From: Chitinophagaceae bacterium UBA3961
GTDB lineage: Bacteria; Bacteroidota; Bacteroidia; Chitinophagales; Chitinophagaceae
Reading direction: 5' to 3'
DNA: 20,308 nt
NCBI GenBank assembly: GCA_002385265.1
Contig: DGDD01000089.1
Span: forward strand, 1-20,308
Shown in pieces: positions 1 through 8,777 of the stretch. The notes under the pieces are model-generated. The model did not search any database, was not told where the DNA came from, and saw only the letters and a program-made list of their open reading frames with translations. A program made the translations under genes and the position numbers. Every line of letters begins with the position of its first letter. The stretch's first letter is position 1.

Positions 1-390
1 CTCCCAAATACCCGAACTGTCTTGTCGAACAAAAAGTGGGTGAGTGGTATTATCCCAGTCGTTGAAATTTCCGACAACTGAAATAAAGGTTGCATTGGGT
101 GCCCAAACAGCAAAATAATAACCGTTTCTACCCAGAACCGTCAATTGTTTAGAACCAAACAATTCGTATAACCGATAATGAGTTCCATTTTGAAAATTCA
201 CTACATCTTCATCGCTGAATAGAGAATAATTCCATACGGGCTTTGCAGTATCCACAAAGAAGCGTTCCTCATATGGCAAATTACCTTGATTTGATGATGC
301 ACCGCTCATACTATTTTCCTCCTTACCGTTGGTAACATTCTTTTTATTTGTTGAAGATTTTGTTGTGGATTTTTTCTTAGGCTGCGTCAT
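1..390 (-). CDS. glgB: 1,4-alpha-glucan branching enzyme, N-terminal part (cut by window edge)
   Basis: Reading the minus strand from an ATG at 390 gives 130 codons without a stop, running off the left edge. Residues 1-50 are a low-complexity Lys/Ser/Thr/Asn-rich leader. From about residue 90 the sequence reads YYFAVWAPNA then VVGNFNDWD, which is the characteristic start of the CBM48 (N-terminal beta-sandwich) module of GlgB. In this family the enzyme introduces alpha-1,6 branches into growing glycogen in the cytoplasm; the GH13 catalytic domain would lie outside the window. Isoamylase-type debranching enzymes also carry CBM48, but the wording here fits GlgB best and glgC and glgA lie nearby. 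The start is uncertain: a second in-frame ATG at 309 has a strong Shine-Dalgarno-like sequence, and starting there would remove most of the Lys-rich leader. It is divergent from the outer-membrane protein gene at 509, with 118 bp between them. Confidence 0.88.
   Translation of the reverse strand, partial: MTQPKKKSTTKSSTNKKNVTNGKEENSMSGASSNQGNLPYEERFFVDTAKPVWNYSLFSDEDVVNFQNGTHYRLYELFGSKQLTVLGRNGYYFAVWAPNATFISVVGNFNDWDNTTHPLFVRQDSSGIWE
318..324 (-). promoter_or_regulatory. Shine-Dalgarno-like AAGGAGG inside the glgB 5' region
   Basis: On the minus strand AAGGAGG is followed by 8 nt and then an in-frame ATG at 309. Sequence and spacing match an ideal ribosome binding site, whereas the upstream ATG at 390 has none. 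Bacteroidota generally do not rely on Shine-Dalgarno pairing, and this stretch also codes for Gly-Lys-Glu-Glu, so it could be coincidence. It may mark the real or an alternative GlgB start. Confidence 0.35.
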
Positions 391-508
391 AAAACAGGTG
401 AACAGTTTAACGAAATATTAAGTTGGCATTTAAATATACGTTATTCTTTTTACAGAATTTCGAAAAGTATAGCAGCTAGCCTAAACCTTTTTATAACCAA
501 ATAGCACC

Positions 509-3286
509 ATGAGAAAACAATTAATGTTATGGCTGTGCCTTGCACTAGCCATGCCCTTATTTAGCCAGACCTCAAAAGTTAAGGGCATTCTTTCCGACAC
601 TTCCGAAAAAAAGAACTTGTATCGATCGGTCGTCAGTCTTCTTAAAGAAAAAGACTCCACATTTGTAATTTTTACCCGATCCAATCAAGACGGCAGTTTC
701 GAACTATCAAACGTAAAACCGGGTAAGTACATTCTTTTCATCACCCACCCTACCTATGCCGACTTCTACAAAGTCATTAATTTGACTGCGGCAGAAGACC
801 TGAACCTCGCAAAAATTCCAATGACCACAGCCAGCCAACTTTTACAAGAAGTTGTGGTTCGGCAGAAATTAGGAGCCATCCGAATTAAGAAAGACACCAC
901 AGAATTTATTGCCGATAGTTTCAAAGTGGGCGCCAATGCCTCTGTTGAAGACCTCCTCAAACGTCTACCGGGTGTTCAAGTAGACAAAGACGGAAAAATT
1001 AAAGCGCAAGGCGAAGACATTGGCAAAGTATACGTAGATGGAGAAGAATTTTTTGGTGACGATCCTACGATGGCTACAAAAAACCTTCGTGCAGATGCCG
1101 TTGAAAAAGTCCAAGTTTTCGATAAAAAGAGTGACCAAGCTACTTTTACGGGAATCGACGATGGACAAACAACCAAAGCAATCAATCTTCAACTGAAAGA
1201 AGATAAAAAGAACGGCTATTTCGGGAAAGTAAACATTGCCGGAGGTCTAAAAGACAAGTTCTCAAATGAAGGCATGATCAATGCATTCAAGGGGAAACGA
1301 AAATTTGCTGCTTTTGGAATTATGTCGAATACCGGTAAAACAGGATTGAACTGGGAAGATCAGAATAATTTTGGAGGTGGCGATAATTCAAATATGGAAA
1401 TTGACGCTGAGGCCGGAATGGTCATGATTTTTTCGGAAGGCGATGATTTTGGTGGAGGTGGCGGTAGCTACTACGGCGAAGGCTTACCAACCTCTTGGAG
1501 TGCCGGCATGCACTACAATAACAAATGGAATGGAGATAAACTAAAATTCAACAGTAGTTTTCGATTCAATAAACTGAACACCAGCGGTTCCGGATTTACA
1601 CGCTCTCAATTTTTATTGAAAGACACTTCCTACTATAAGAATGATAATGGGAACAATTTCAGTACTCGTTTTCAAAACAGTATGAATTTAACCTATGAGT
1701 ATCAAATTGACTCTACCTCCTCTTTGAAATTCACTGCCAAAGGAGCGGCCGGACAAAGCCAGAAAAAGAGCTATATCTATAGTGAGTCTCTTTCCGAGGA
1801 GCTGAACCCGGTTAACCAGAGCTATAGAACAACTACCAGCAAAGGAGAAGAGCAAATGTTCAACTCTACCCTTCTCTATAAAAAAAGATTCAAGAAAAAA
1901 GGTAGAACCATTTCTTGGAACAATGACTTTAAGTACACGAATACAAGCAGTGATGGATTCCTCAATTCTGCCAACTTTATTTATTTCAACAATACTTCCA
2001 TTAAAGACAGTATTGATCAAGAGAAAATAAATAATAGTAAAAAAACCAACTTCAATTCCAAACTGGTATATACAGAACCATTGGCTAAAAAAATCTTTTT
2101 GGAATTGAGTTATTCAATCGGGGTCAACAACAGCAATTCCGAGCGCATCACCAATGAAAAAATCAACGGCAAGTATGAAGATTATATTGACTCCCTGTCG
2201 AGCCATTTCCAATACGACATCCTTACGCAAGCGGCAGGATCGAGCTTGAAATTCAATTACAAGAAAGTGAATTTCTCCTTTGGTGGATCAGTTTCCAACG
2301 CCCGATTCAAACAAGCAGATTTGGTAAAAGATACTTTGTATCGCTATAATTTTACCAATTTCTTTCCGAGAGCAGGCATCAACTTGAACTTTAAGCCCAT
2401 GCAACGATTCGGAATGAATTACAGCGGAAGTACTCGCCAGCCCACAATTGATCAAATTCAACCAATCCTAGACAACACCGATCCCTTCTTGGTTCGAAAA
2501 GGGAACCCGAATCTGAAGCAGTCGTTCACTCACAGCTTCTCCTTTAATTTCAGTGATTTCAAGGTTCTTAATAATAGAGGTATTTGGTTGTTCGCGAATT
2601 TCAATTTTACAGACAATGCGTTTTCAACTAAGGACGACCTCGATGCAACCGGTAAACGTACCAGCCAAGCCATAAATATCAATGGCAACTACTATTATAA
2701 CTTATACAGTAGCTATGGATTCAAAATCAAAAAAACGGATTTCAATATCAACTTTGATTTACAATTAAATGGTAGCCGAAATAAGACGATTGTAAATAAC
2801 GCAATCAACAGCAATGTTTACAATAGTACCGGATTGGGTGTTGGAACAAATTACCATAAGGACAAGAAATTCGACATGAATCTATCTGTTCGACAGAACT
2901 ACAATAGTTCCACTTCAAGTTTGTCGACTGTGAAAAACAATTTCTGGTCAACATCAATAGATGGGTCTGCTACTCTGCAATTACCTAAGAAATTTGAGCT
3001 AAACACAAACATCGATTTCACCATTCGTCAGAAAACAGCATTGTTTAACACCAACCGAAACATCTTCCTCATGAGAGGCTATGTTGGTAAAAAAGTATTC
3101 AAAGGAGAAACCGGCTTGGTCAAGTTTGAAATGCGCGATATTTTCAATCAAAACATTGGATACGATCGTAGCATCAATTCAAACACGATCACTGAAAGAG
3201 GTTATCAGCAATTGCAAAGACTGTGGTTACTTTCCTTTACATGGAACTTTAATCACAGTGCCGCAGCCAAGAAAACTGAAAAATAA
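509..3286 (+). CDS. TonB-receptor-like outer-membrane beta-barrel protein
   Basis: This 925-residue protein has a signal peptide (residues 1-20, ending F-S-Q). A carboxypeptidase-regulatory-like beta-sandwich follows at about 22-105 (DGSFELSNVKPGKY). A plug-like region covers about 112-230, with LLKRLPGVQVDKDG at 149-162 and VYVDGEEFFGDD near 174-185. A long barrel rich in alternating aromatic and polar residues runs from about 238 to the end. This order matches the Bacteroidota outer-membrane beta-barrel family (OMP_b-brl_3 type) related to TonB-dependent receptors. A Gly-rich loop near residues 288-330 is usual for the family. I see no SusD partner, so I do not call it SusC. The GLPGLI-family gene starts 11 bp downstream, a pairing common in this phylum and probably one transcript. 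The substrate is unknown; transport, metal-related and structural roles are all possible. Confidence 0.88.
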   Translation: MRKQLMLWLCLALAMPLFSQTSKVKGILSDTSEKKNLYRSVVSLLKEKDSTFVIFTRSNQDGSFELSNVKPGKYILFITHPTYADFYKVINLTAAEDLNLAKIPMTTASQLLQEVVVRQKLGAIRIKKDTTEFIADSFKVGANASVEDLLKRLPGVQVDKDGKIKAQGEDIGKVYVDGEEFFGDDPTMATKNLRADAVEKVQVFDKKSDQATFTGIDDGQTTKAINLQLKEDKKNGYFGKVNIAGGLKDKFSNEGMINAFKGKRKFAAFGIMSNTGKTGLNWEDQNNFGGGDNSNMEIDAEAGMVMIFSEGDDFGGGGGSYYGEGLPTSWSAGMHYNNKWNGDKLKFNSSFRFNKLNTSGSGFTRSQFLLKDTSYYKNDNGNNFSTRFQNSMNLTYEYQIDSTSSLKFTAKGAAGQSQKKSYIYSESLSEELNPVNQSYRTTTSKGEEQMFNSTLLYKKRFKKKGRTISWNNDFKYTNTSSDGFLNSANFIYFNNTSIKDSIDQEKINNSKKTNFNSKLVYTEPLAKKIFLELSYSIGVNNSNSERITNEKINGKYEDYIDSLSSHFQYDILTQAAGSSLKFNYKKVNFSFGGSVSNARFKQADLVKDTLYRYNFTNFFPRAGINLNFKPMQRFGMNYSGSTRQPTIDQIQPILDNTDPFLVRKGNPNLKQSFTHSFSFNFSDFKVLNNRGIWLFANFNFTDNAFSTKDDLDATGKRTSQAININGNYYYNLYSSYGFKIKKTDFNINFDLQLNGSRNKTIVNNAINSNVYNSTGLGVGTNYHKDKKFDMNLSVRQNYNSSTSSLSTVKNNFWSTSIDGSATLQLPKKFELNTNIDFTIRQKTALFNTNRNIFLMRGYVGKKVFKGETGLVKFEMRDIFNQNIGYDRSINSNTITERGYQQLQRLWLLSFTWNFNHSAAAKKTEK

Positions 3287-3297
3287 AGATTACAACA

Positions 3298-4032
3298 ATG
3301 AAAAAACTAATCATACTAATTGCACTTTTTGCTGCAATTCATTCGGAAGCTCAACAGTTCATTGCGAAAGGAAAAATTGAGTTTGAAAGGAAGATCAATA
3401 ACCACAAGCAATTCGAAGGAGAAGATGACTCCTGGGTGCAGGAATTAAAAAAACAGATTCCACAATTCGGCATCACTTATTTCAATTTCTATTTCAACGA
3501 TACGGCTTCGGTTTATAAACCGGGGCGTGAAGTGGATGCGCCTAAAAATGGTTTTTTTGGCTCCGCACCGGCCACTGAAAACGTAGTGTTTTCAAATTAC
3601 ACCAATCATACCACTGCTAGTCAGAAACAAGTATTCGAAACGCAATACCTCATTCAAGACAGTATCAAAAACTTTGAATGGAAACTGACTTCTGACACAA
3701 GAAAAATTGCAGGTTTTCTCTGCAGAAAAGCCACAACCATTATCAATGATTCAGTATTTATTTTCGCGTATTATACCGATGAAATTCTTTGCCAGGGAGG
3801 TCCGGAAGGGTTTAATGGGCTACCGGGTATGATTTTAGGTATCGCCATCCCTCGTATTGGTTATACCTATTTCGCTACCAAACTAGAATTGACTGAGATT
3901 CCTAACAAGGAATTCTTACCACCTACGAAAGGAAAGAAAACAACGGCTGTTGGAATGCGCGACAAATTAAAGGAAAGCTTAAAAGATTGGGGTAAATGGG
4001 GCGAGCGCAACATCTGGCTCTGCAACTTGTAA
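3298..4032 (+). CDS. GLPGLI family protein
   Basis: This 244-residue exported protein has a signal peptide at about 1-19 (MKKLIILIALFAAIHSEAQ). The signature of the GLPGLI family appears as GGPEGFNGLPGMILGI at about residues 167-182. The upstream region is typical of the family: a Tyr/Phe-rich stretch near 58-75, and IAGFLCRKA at about 137-145, where the family often has a conserved C-x-K-A. The molecular function of the family is not established; members are periplasmic or envelope proteins usually encoded next to outer-membrane barrels. The 11-bp gap after the barrel gene and the terminator just past the stop codon support a two-gene unit. The protein is slightly short at the C-terminus compared with many members, and ends in W-L-C-N-L. 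Confidence 0.87.
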   Translation: MKKLIILIALFAAIHSEAQQFIAKGKIEFERKINNHKQFEGEDDSWVQELKKQIPQFGITYFNFYFNDTASVYKPGREVDAPKNGFFGSAPATENVVFSNYTNHTTASQKQVFETQYLIQDSIKNFEWKLTSDTRKIAGFLCRKATTIINDSVFIFAYYTDEILCQGGPEGFNGLPGMILGIAIPRIGYTYFATKLELTEIPNKEFLPPTKGKKTTAVGMRDKLKESLKDWGKWGERNIWLCNL

Positions 4033-4040
4033 ATATTTAA

Positions 4041-4078
4041 ATACAAAAAAGCCCATCACTTGATGGGCTTTTTTGTAT
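4041..4078. terminator. Bidirectional intrinsic terminator between convergent genes
   Basis: A perfect inverted repeat has 18-nt arms (4041-4058 and 4061-4078), with GCCCATCA/TGATGGGC as the core stem. The A6 run on one side and T6 run on the other give a U-tract in both directions. It lies 8 bp after the GLPGLI stop codon and 3 bp from the GH13 stop codon, so it can end both convergent transcripts. Confidence 0.93.
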
Positions 4079-4081
4079 GTG

Positions 4082-5965
4082 CTATTTTATTAGTTTCAAA
4101 ACTTGCGAGTCACCGGGTTGGATTTTTAAATCCGTAAGTGCAGTGGTAGTTTCTGTTTGTACATTCCAGGCTTTTGTAAAACCCGCAGCCACTTCTGCAT
4201 ACATCGTCCAATCGGGAGTAAATTCTTTCGAGCCTGTATTAGTAATCACCATAACCGTTTCTTTTGCATCGTAACGGAAGTAAACATACACCCCGTCTCG
4301 TACAATGAACTGAATGGTTTTTCCTGTTTTAAGGGCTGAGCTTCTTTGACGGAAATGTGCCAGCTTACTAATGTAATTATAGGCTGCATTTTCCTTTTCA
4401 TTTCTACCAGCGGCAGTGAACTTGTTTACCGCATCTTCCTTCCATCCACCCGGGAAATCATACCTAACTTCTGCATCTGTTGGATTTTTGAAATTCTTCA
4501 TCAGTAATTCAGTACCATAAAATATTTGTGGAATTCCCCGCATGGTTAAAAGCCAATTCAAACCCCATTTCATTTTATTCCAATCTTCGCCAATCACAGA
4601 ATACACGCGGTCCATATCATGATTGTCGAGGAAGATGCAATTATTGAGTGGATTATTGTATACTAAATCCTGCGACAAGGTCATATAAACGCGATTAACG
4701 CCCTCCGTCCATCCGGCCGGTTGGTTCATACCGGTTTGCATGGCAAAACAGAGAGAAAAATCAATGGCACCGGGTGCATTGTGCTTAAAAGGAATATTGA
4801 AATTGTTTTGTACGAAATAAGCATTTCCTACCACAGTATTTACCCATGCCTCCACGAAGGTTGTTAGCTGAGGGAACTCTGCTTTTAATTCTTCATTTAC
4901 GCGATTCACAAATTTCTCATCGCAATATTTATAGGTATCGATACGGTATCCGTCAATTCCGAATTCTTCAACACTCCAAATAGCATGTTGTACCAAAAAA
5001 GTGGATAGATCCGTATTTGCAAGGTTTAGGTCAGGAAGATGTGGAACAAACCATCCCTTTACCATATTATTTTTATCAAACTTGGATCCATATGGATCAA
5101 ACATGGTCTCTTCTCTATGATTAGGCCCTGTAAAACTTGGCCATTCATTGATCCAATCTTTTGCAGGAGCATCTTGATAAATCCAATGATACAATCCAAC
5201 GTGATTATAAATCGCATCTTGAATAATCTTCAACCCTTTTTGATGGGCTGCGTTTACCAAGGTTTTATACCCTTCGTTGCCGCCGAATCGCTTGTCAACT
5301 TTATAATGATCAGTGAACCAATAACCATGGTATCCGGCCATATCGGTATTGTTCTCTTTCATTTTAGGCATGTCGTTGTCAAAAACTGGTGTGAACCATA
5401 GTGTGGTTATGCCAAGGTCTTTGAAATATTCAAGGTGGTCTTGTACCCCTTTTAAATCGCCCCCGTGGCGTGCGAATTTATTTGCGCGATCACTTGTTTT
5501 ATCACGCATGTCGTCGAAAGCATCGTTGGAAGGATCACCGTTTGCAAATCGATCGGGCATTAAGAGGTAGGTAAAGTCTTCACTAGTTACTCCTCTTACT
5601 CTCGACTTTCCATCCTCCATGCTTTTCTTCTTCAATTCGAATTGAAACGATTTCCAGGTATTTCCGGCAATTCCACCAAATCGGATGGTATACAAGCCCG
5701 GCGTAGCATTGGCATCAATGGCGATATTGATTTTCACATAGTGATTGTTCTCCATCGACCTTACTTCTTTTACGGAGATACCTTTTTTATTTACGCTTGC
5801 TGCAAGTTTTGGGGACCCGATCGCCTCAGCGCTTTTAACCAGTAGTGTAAGGTTTTTGTGTTTCATACCGGTCCACCAATTGGTTGGATACACCGTAAGG
5901 TTGTCTTGAGCCAATAAGTTTATTGATGCAAGAAGTACGATAGCTAAAAAGCAAAATTTCTTCAT
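4082..5965 (-). CDS. Secreted GH13 alpha-amylase / neopullulanase-like enzyme
   Basis: This 627-residue protein has a signal peptide (1-20, ending L-L-A-Q) and probably acts in the periplasm. An N-terminal beta-sandwich of cyclomaltodextrinase type covers about 21-115. The GH13 barrel follows, with conserved regions DAIYNHVG (250-257), GYRIDTYKY (339-347), FVEAWVN (370-376) and FLDNHDMDR (445-453). The predicted catalytic residues are nucleophile D343, acid/base E372 and D450. A C-terminal beta domain starts at about 540. Length and domain order resemble Bacteroidetes SusA-type neopullulanases and cyclomaltodextrinases, which cut alpha-1,4 links in starch fragments, pullulan or cyclodextrins; the exact substrate cannot be read from the sequence. 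Its ATG lies one base after the stop codon of the transporter gene, so the two are probably translationally coupled. This supports cleavage of maltodextrins followed by uptake. Confidence 0.92.
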   Translation of the reverse strand: MKKFCFLAIVLLASINLLAQDNLTVYPTNWWTGMKHKNLTLLVKSAEAIGSPKLAASVNKKGISVKEVRSMENNHYVKINIAIDANATPGLYTIRFGGIAGNTWKSFQFELKKKSMEDGKSRVRGVTSEDFTYLLMPDRFANGDPSNDAFDDMRDKTSDRANKFARHGGDLKGVQDHLEYFKDLGITTLWFTPVFDNDMPKMKENNTDMAGYHGYWFTDHYKVDKRFGGNEGYKTLVNAAHQKGLKIIQDAIYNHVGLYHWIYQDAPAKDWINEWPSFTGPNHREETMFDPYGSKFDKNNMVKGWFVPHLPDLNLANTDLSTFLVQHAIWSVEEFGIDGYRIDTYKYCDEKFVNRVNEELKAEFPQLTTFVEAWVNTVVGNAYFVQNNFNIPFKHNAPGAIDFSLCFAMQTGMNQPAGWTEGVNRVYMTLSQDLVYNNPLNNCIFLDNHDMDRVYSVIGEDWNKMKWGLNWLLTMRGIPQIFYGTELLMKNFKNPTDAEVRYDFPGGWKEDAVNKFTAAGRNEKENAAYNYISKLAHFRQRSSALKTGKTIQFIVRDGVYVYFRYDAKETVMVITNTGSKEFTPDWTMYAEVAAGFTKAWNVQTETTTALTDLKIQPGDSQVLKLIK

Positions 5966-5966
5966 T

Positions 5967-7337
5967 TTAATCTTTTTTAATTTTTATAGCAGCCGGATCA
6001 TATACATACACAACACTCACTGCTGCGCACAACATGAATACGCCGGCCATTACAATTGCATAAACGGGTTGTTCATTGTACACATGTTTTACCATCGGTC
6101 CACCAACAATTCCGTTCAATATTTGAGGTAACGTAATAAAGAAGTTAAAGATTCCCATGTAAACCCCCATTTTACCGGCAGGAATTGAACCGGACAATAT
6201 CACATAAGGCATTGCCAAAATAGAAGCCCACGCAATTCCTACACAAGCCATAGAGAAGATGAGAAACTCTTTGTTGGGAGCAAAATAAATCGAGATCAAA
6301 CCAATTCCACCGATTAAAAGCGAAAGCGCATGTGTTTGCTTTCTTCCAATAGTGGCGGCAATTTTGGGAAGTGCCAAGGCATACAAAGCTGAGACGCCAT
6401 TGTAAACGCCGAAAATTACACCCGTCCACGCTCCTGCATCTCGGTACAATTGAGAGCTTCTATCGCTAATGGGCAAGTGAAATATATGAGTTGAAATTGT
6501 GTCGGTAGTAAACACCCACATTCCAAACAAGGCAAACCATGAGAAAAATTGCACGAGTCCTAATTGGCGCATGGTTTTTGGCATTTTTCGTAAATCGGTA
6601 AAAATGCTTCCCAAACCTTCTTTGTGATTCGATTCGCCACCATGATAAGACCTGTATTCTTCCGGATTAAACTCCTTGGTTGTGAATACGGTGATCAATA
6701 TAGATACGATAAAAACGGCCGCTCCTATATAGAAAGCATATTTCACATTGTTTCCCACAACCCCTTCACTGGCGTTCGAGGCAACACCTGCTTTTGCAAG
6801 TATAGCGGGCAACCAAGAACCAATAACGGCACCTACACCAATTAAAAACGTTTGAATAGAGAATCCGGCTGTTCTTTGCTCATCAGGAAGGTTGTCGGCT
6901 ACCAAGGCTCTGAAAGGCTCCATCGCCAAATTGAAACAGGCATCCATAACCATTAAGAAACTGGCACCAATGATTACAAGCGGCGCCAAACTACCTAGAA
7001 TATTTGCATTCGGCATGAGCGTAAGGGCCGAAGATGATAAAATTGCACCTGCAAGAAAATAGGGTTTACGTCTACCCAATCTATTCCAAGTTCGATCACT
7101 GTAATGACCTACAATGGGTTGAACAATTAGCCCTACAACCGGTGCCGCCAGCCAAAACCAAGATAGGCTCTCTACATCGGCTCCATAATTTCGAAGGATA
7201 CCACTAGCGTTGGAATTCTGTAGGGCAAATCCAAATTGAATTCCTAAGAACCCAAAGCTCATGTAGAATATTTGAGCAAGGGACATTCTCGGCTTGGGCT
7301 TCAAACTTGAGCCGCCGGTAGCTGAACTTAAGGCCAT
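5967..7337 (-). CDS. MFS sugar transporter of the GPH/SLC45 type
   Basis: This is a 456-residue, highly hydrophobic protein with about 12 predicted membrane helices. The signature of GPH/SLC45-type sugar:cation symporters follows helix 2 as GHYSDRTWNRLGRRKPY (77-93). A charged central loop (KEFNPEEYRSYHGGE, near 220-235) separates the two six-helix halves. Bacterial members of this group often sit beside maltose or alpha-glucan enzymes, which fits its coupling to the GH13 gene (1-bp gap). The most likely cargo is maltose or short maltodextrins entering the cytoplasm, inferred from context only. The start at 7337 gives a polar 20-residue lead before helix 1. The 142 bp upstream hold palindromic sequences that may control this gene. 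Confidence 0.85.
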   Translation of the reverse strand: MALSSATGGSSLKPKPRMSLAQIFYMSFGFLGIQFGFALQNSNASGILRNYGADVESLSWFWLAAPVVGLIVQPIVGHYSDRTWNRLGRRKPYFLAGAILSSSALTLMPNANILGSLAPLVIIGASFLMVMDACFNLAMEPFRALVADNLPDEQRTAGFSIQTFLIGVGAVIGSWLPAILAKAGVASNASEGVVGNNVKYAFYIGAAVFIVSILITVFTTKEFNPEEYRSYHGGESNHKEGLGSIFTDLRKMPKTMRQLGLVQFFSWFALFGMWVFTTDTISTHIFHLPISDRSSQLYRDAGAWTGVIFGVYNGVSALYALALPKIAATIGRKQTHALSLLIGGIGLISIYFAPNKEFLIFSMACVGIAWASILAMPYVILSGSIPAGKMGVYMGIFNFFITLPQILNGIVGGPMVKHVYNEQPVYAIVMAGVFMLCAAVSVVYVYDPAAIKIKKD

Positions 7338-7374
7338 AGCAATCGTTTTAATGTGAGAGCTGCACGCTCCTAAT

Positions 7375-7389
7375 GTGTAATTTATACAC
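7375..7389. promoter_or_regulatory. Operator-like palindrome upstream of the transporter gene
   Basis: GTGTA and TACAC flank a 5-bp A/T spacer, forming a 15-bp dyad symmetric site 37 bp before the transporter start codon. Size and symmetry suit a dimeric transcription factor, but no regulator is encoded in the window and the site occurs only once here. It could be chance in AT-rich DNA. Confidence 0.3.
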
Positions 7390-7411
7390 TATTTGAAAAA
7401 TATACTAAAAA

Positions 7412-7472
7412 AGTTATTTGTTGTAGAAGGATACGATTTTGTTGAACCGAAGCCTGACTAAAACAAATAACT
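7412..7472. repeat. 11-bp inverted repeat in the glgC-transporter gap
   Basis: AGTTATTTGTT (7412-7422) and AACAAATAACT (7462-7472) are perfect inverted copies separated by 39 bp. The right copy begins 7 bp beyond the stop codon of glgC (stop at 7480-7482 on the plus-strand coordinates). It does not look like a simple terminator because the arms are AT-rich and far apart. A looped regulator site or a large weak RNA hairpin are possible readings. Confidence 0.4.
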
Positions 7473-7479
7473 CTTAAAA

Positions 7480-8754
7480 TTAAATTACAAACCCGTTTGG
7501 AATTACGGCACCTTTCTTAATTACGACAATTCCGTCTTTCACTGTGTACAAGGCATGATCCGAATTCTCAAGGTGAGAACCGCCGTTGATGCGAACATCG
7601 TCGCCAATTCTGCAGTTCTTATCTACAATAGCATTTTTGATATAGCTGCGTTCGCCAATACCCAGTTTAGGTGTACCCTTTGCCATATTGTATTCCATTT
7701 CTGTAAGGGTTTCATAATAATCGCTACCCATAACATAACTGCTTACAATGGTAGTACCGTATCCTATTCTGGTTCGAATACCAATTACACTGTTTTCCAA
7801 TCTTGAAGCGTTGATGATACAACCTTCAGCAATGATTGTTTTTTCGAGGGTTGTGCCACTGATCTTCGCGGGAGGAAGCATGCGCGCACGCGTGTAAATA
7901 GCCTTGGTATTGTCGAATAAATTGAAATCCGGAATATCTTGAGTTAGTCCCAAGTTGGCTTCAAAGAAGGAGTAGATGTTTCCGATATCAGTCCAATATC
8001 CTTCATATTGATAGGAGGCAACTTTGTATCGATCGATTGATTGAGGGATGATTTCTTTTCCAAAGTCGGTAGCATCTTTACATTCGTCGTTCAAAAGATC
8101 AAACAACAATTGTCTATTGAAGATATAGATACCCATAGAAGCCAGGTAATCTCTACCCATCTTTTGCATTTCTTTACCGGTATCGCTTACCCAATCGGCC
8201 AGCACATCTTTTTTAGGTTTTTCGATGAAAGACGTAATCACCCCTTCATCATTTTTCTTCATGATACCAAATTCAGAAGCTTCGCGAGCTGCAACCGGGA
8301 TGGTAGCGATGGAAATATCGGCTTTCCGGTCGATGTGATTTTGCAGCATTTCACGGAAATCCATCTGGTACAATTGGTCACCTGAAAGGATCAATACATA
8401 TTCACTTGGAAAGGCAACGATGTGCCTTAAGCTTTGACGAACCGCGTCGGCAGTACCTTGGAACCAAGTAGGGTTATCGGGTGTTTGCTCTGCAGCAAGG
8501 ATATCAACGAAAGCGCTACTAAAGGCACTGAAGTGATAGGTATTCTTGATATGACGATTGAGCGAAGCTGAGTTGAACTGCGTTAGCACGAACATGCGAG
8601 CGATGTTAGCATTCAAACAGTTTGAGATCGGAATGTCTACCAATCGGTATTTCCCTGCAATGGGAACAGCTGGTTTCGAACGACTAGCTGTAAGGGGATA
8701 TAATCGAGAACCTGCTCCTCCACCTAAGATTACGGCTACAATGTTACTGCTCAT
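7480..8754 (-). CDS. glgC: Glucose-1-phosphate adenylyltransferase (ADP-glucose pyrophosphorylase)
   Basis: This 424-residue cytoplasmic enzyme makes ADP-glucose from glucose-1-phosphate and ATP, the committed step of bacterial glycogen synthesis. The nucleotide-binding loop GGGAGSRL is at 11-18 and is followed by SKPAVPIAGKYRLVDIPISN (26-45). WFQGTADAVRQ (97-107), SGDQLYQMD (124-132, with the metal-binding Asp at 126) and FIEKPK (176-181) are all present. The C-terminal third shows the hexapeptide-like pattern of a left-handed beta-helix (IIAEGCIINAS, AIVDKNCRIGDDV). Length matches the family. It follows glgA on the same strand after 23 bp, so the two are co-transcribed. The start at 8754 places the glycine loop at the usual distance from the N-terminus. 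Confidence 0.97.
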   Translation of the reverse strand: MSSNIVAVILGGGAGSRLYPLTASRSKPAVPIAGKYRLVDIPISNCLNANIARMFVLTQFNSASLNRHIKNTYHFSAFSSAFVDILAAEQTPDNPTWFQGTADAVRQSLRHIVAFPSEYVLILSGDQLYQMDFREMLQNHIDRKADISIATIPVAAREASEFGIMKKNDEGVITSFIEKPKKDVLADWVSDTGKEMQKMGRDYLASMGIYIFNRQLLFDLLNDECKDATDFGKEIIPQSIDRYKVASYQYEGYWTDIGNIYSFFEANLGLTQDIPDFNLFDNTKAIYTRARMLPPAKISGTTLEKTIIAEGCIINASRLENSVIGIRTRIGYGTTIVSSYVMGSDYYETLTEMEYNMAKGTPKLGIGERSYIKNAIVDKNCRIGDDVRINGGSHLENSDHALYTVKDGIVVIKKGAVIPNGFVI

Positions 8755-8777
8755 ATATGAGTTAATTTTGGTTGAAT

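Noticed and set aside
1367..1470. Gly-rich repeat-like stretch in the outer-membrane protein
   Set aside because: Gly-rich loops occur at this place in the family. It is not a tandem DNA repeat.
1688..2020. Antisense open frame of 110 codons in the outer-membrane protein gene
   Set aside because: It lies fully inside a well-supported gene, has no recognisable motif, and is best explained by the composition of the coding strand.
3081..3380. Plus-strand open frame overlapping the end of the barrel gene and start of the GLPGLI gene
   Set aside because: It overlaps two well-supported genes in a different frame and has no family signature.
5039..5401. Antisense open frame of 120 codons within the GH13 gene
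   Set aside because: It lies opposite conserved catalytic regions of GH13, and its translation shows no domain pattern or plausible initiation context.
8041..8385. Antisense open frame of 114 codons within glgC
   Set aside because: It is a shadow of a strongly conserved gene, with low-complexity Phe/His-rich translation.
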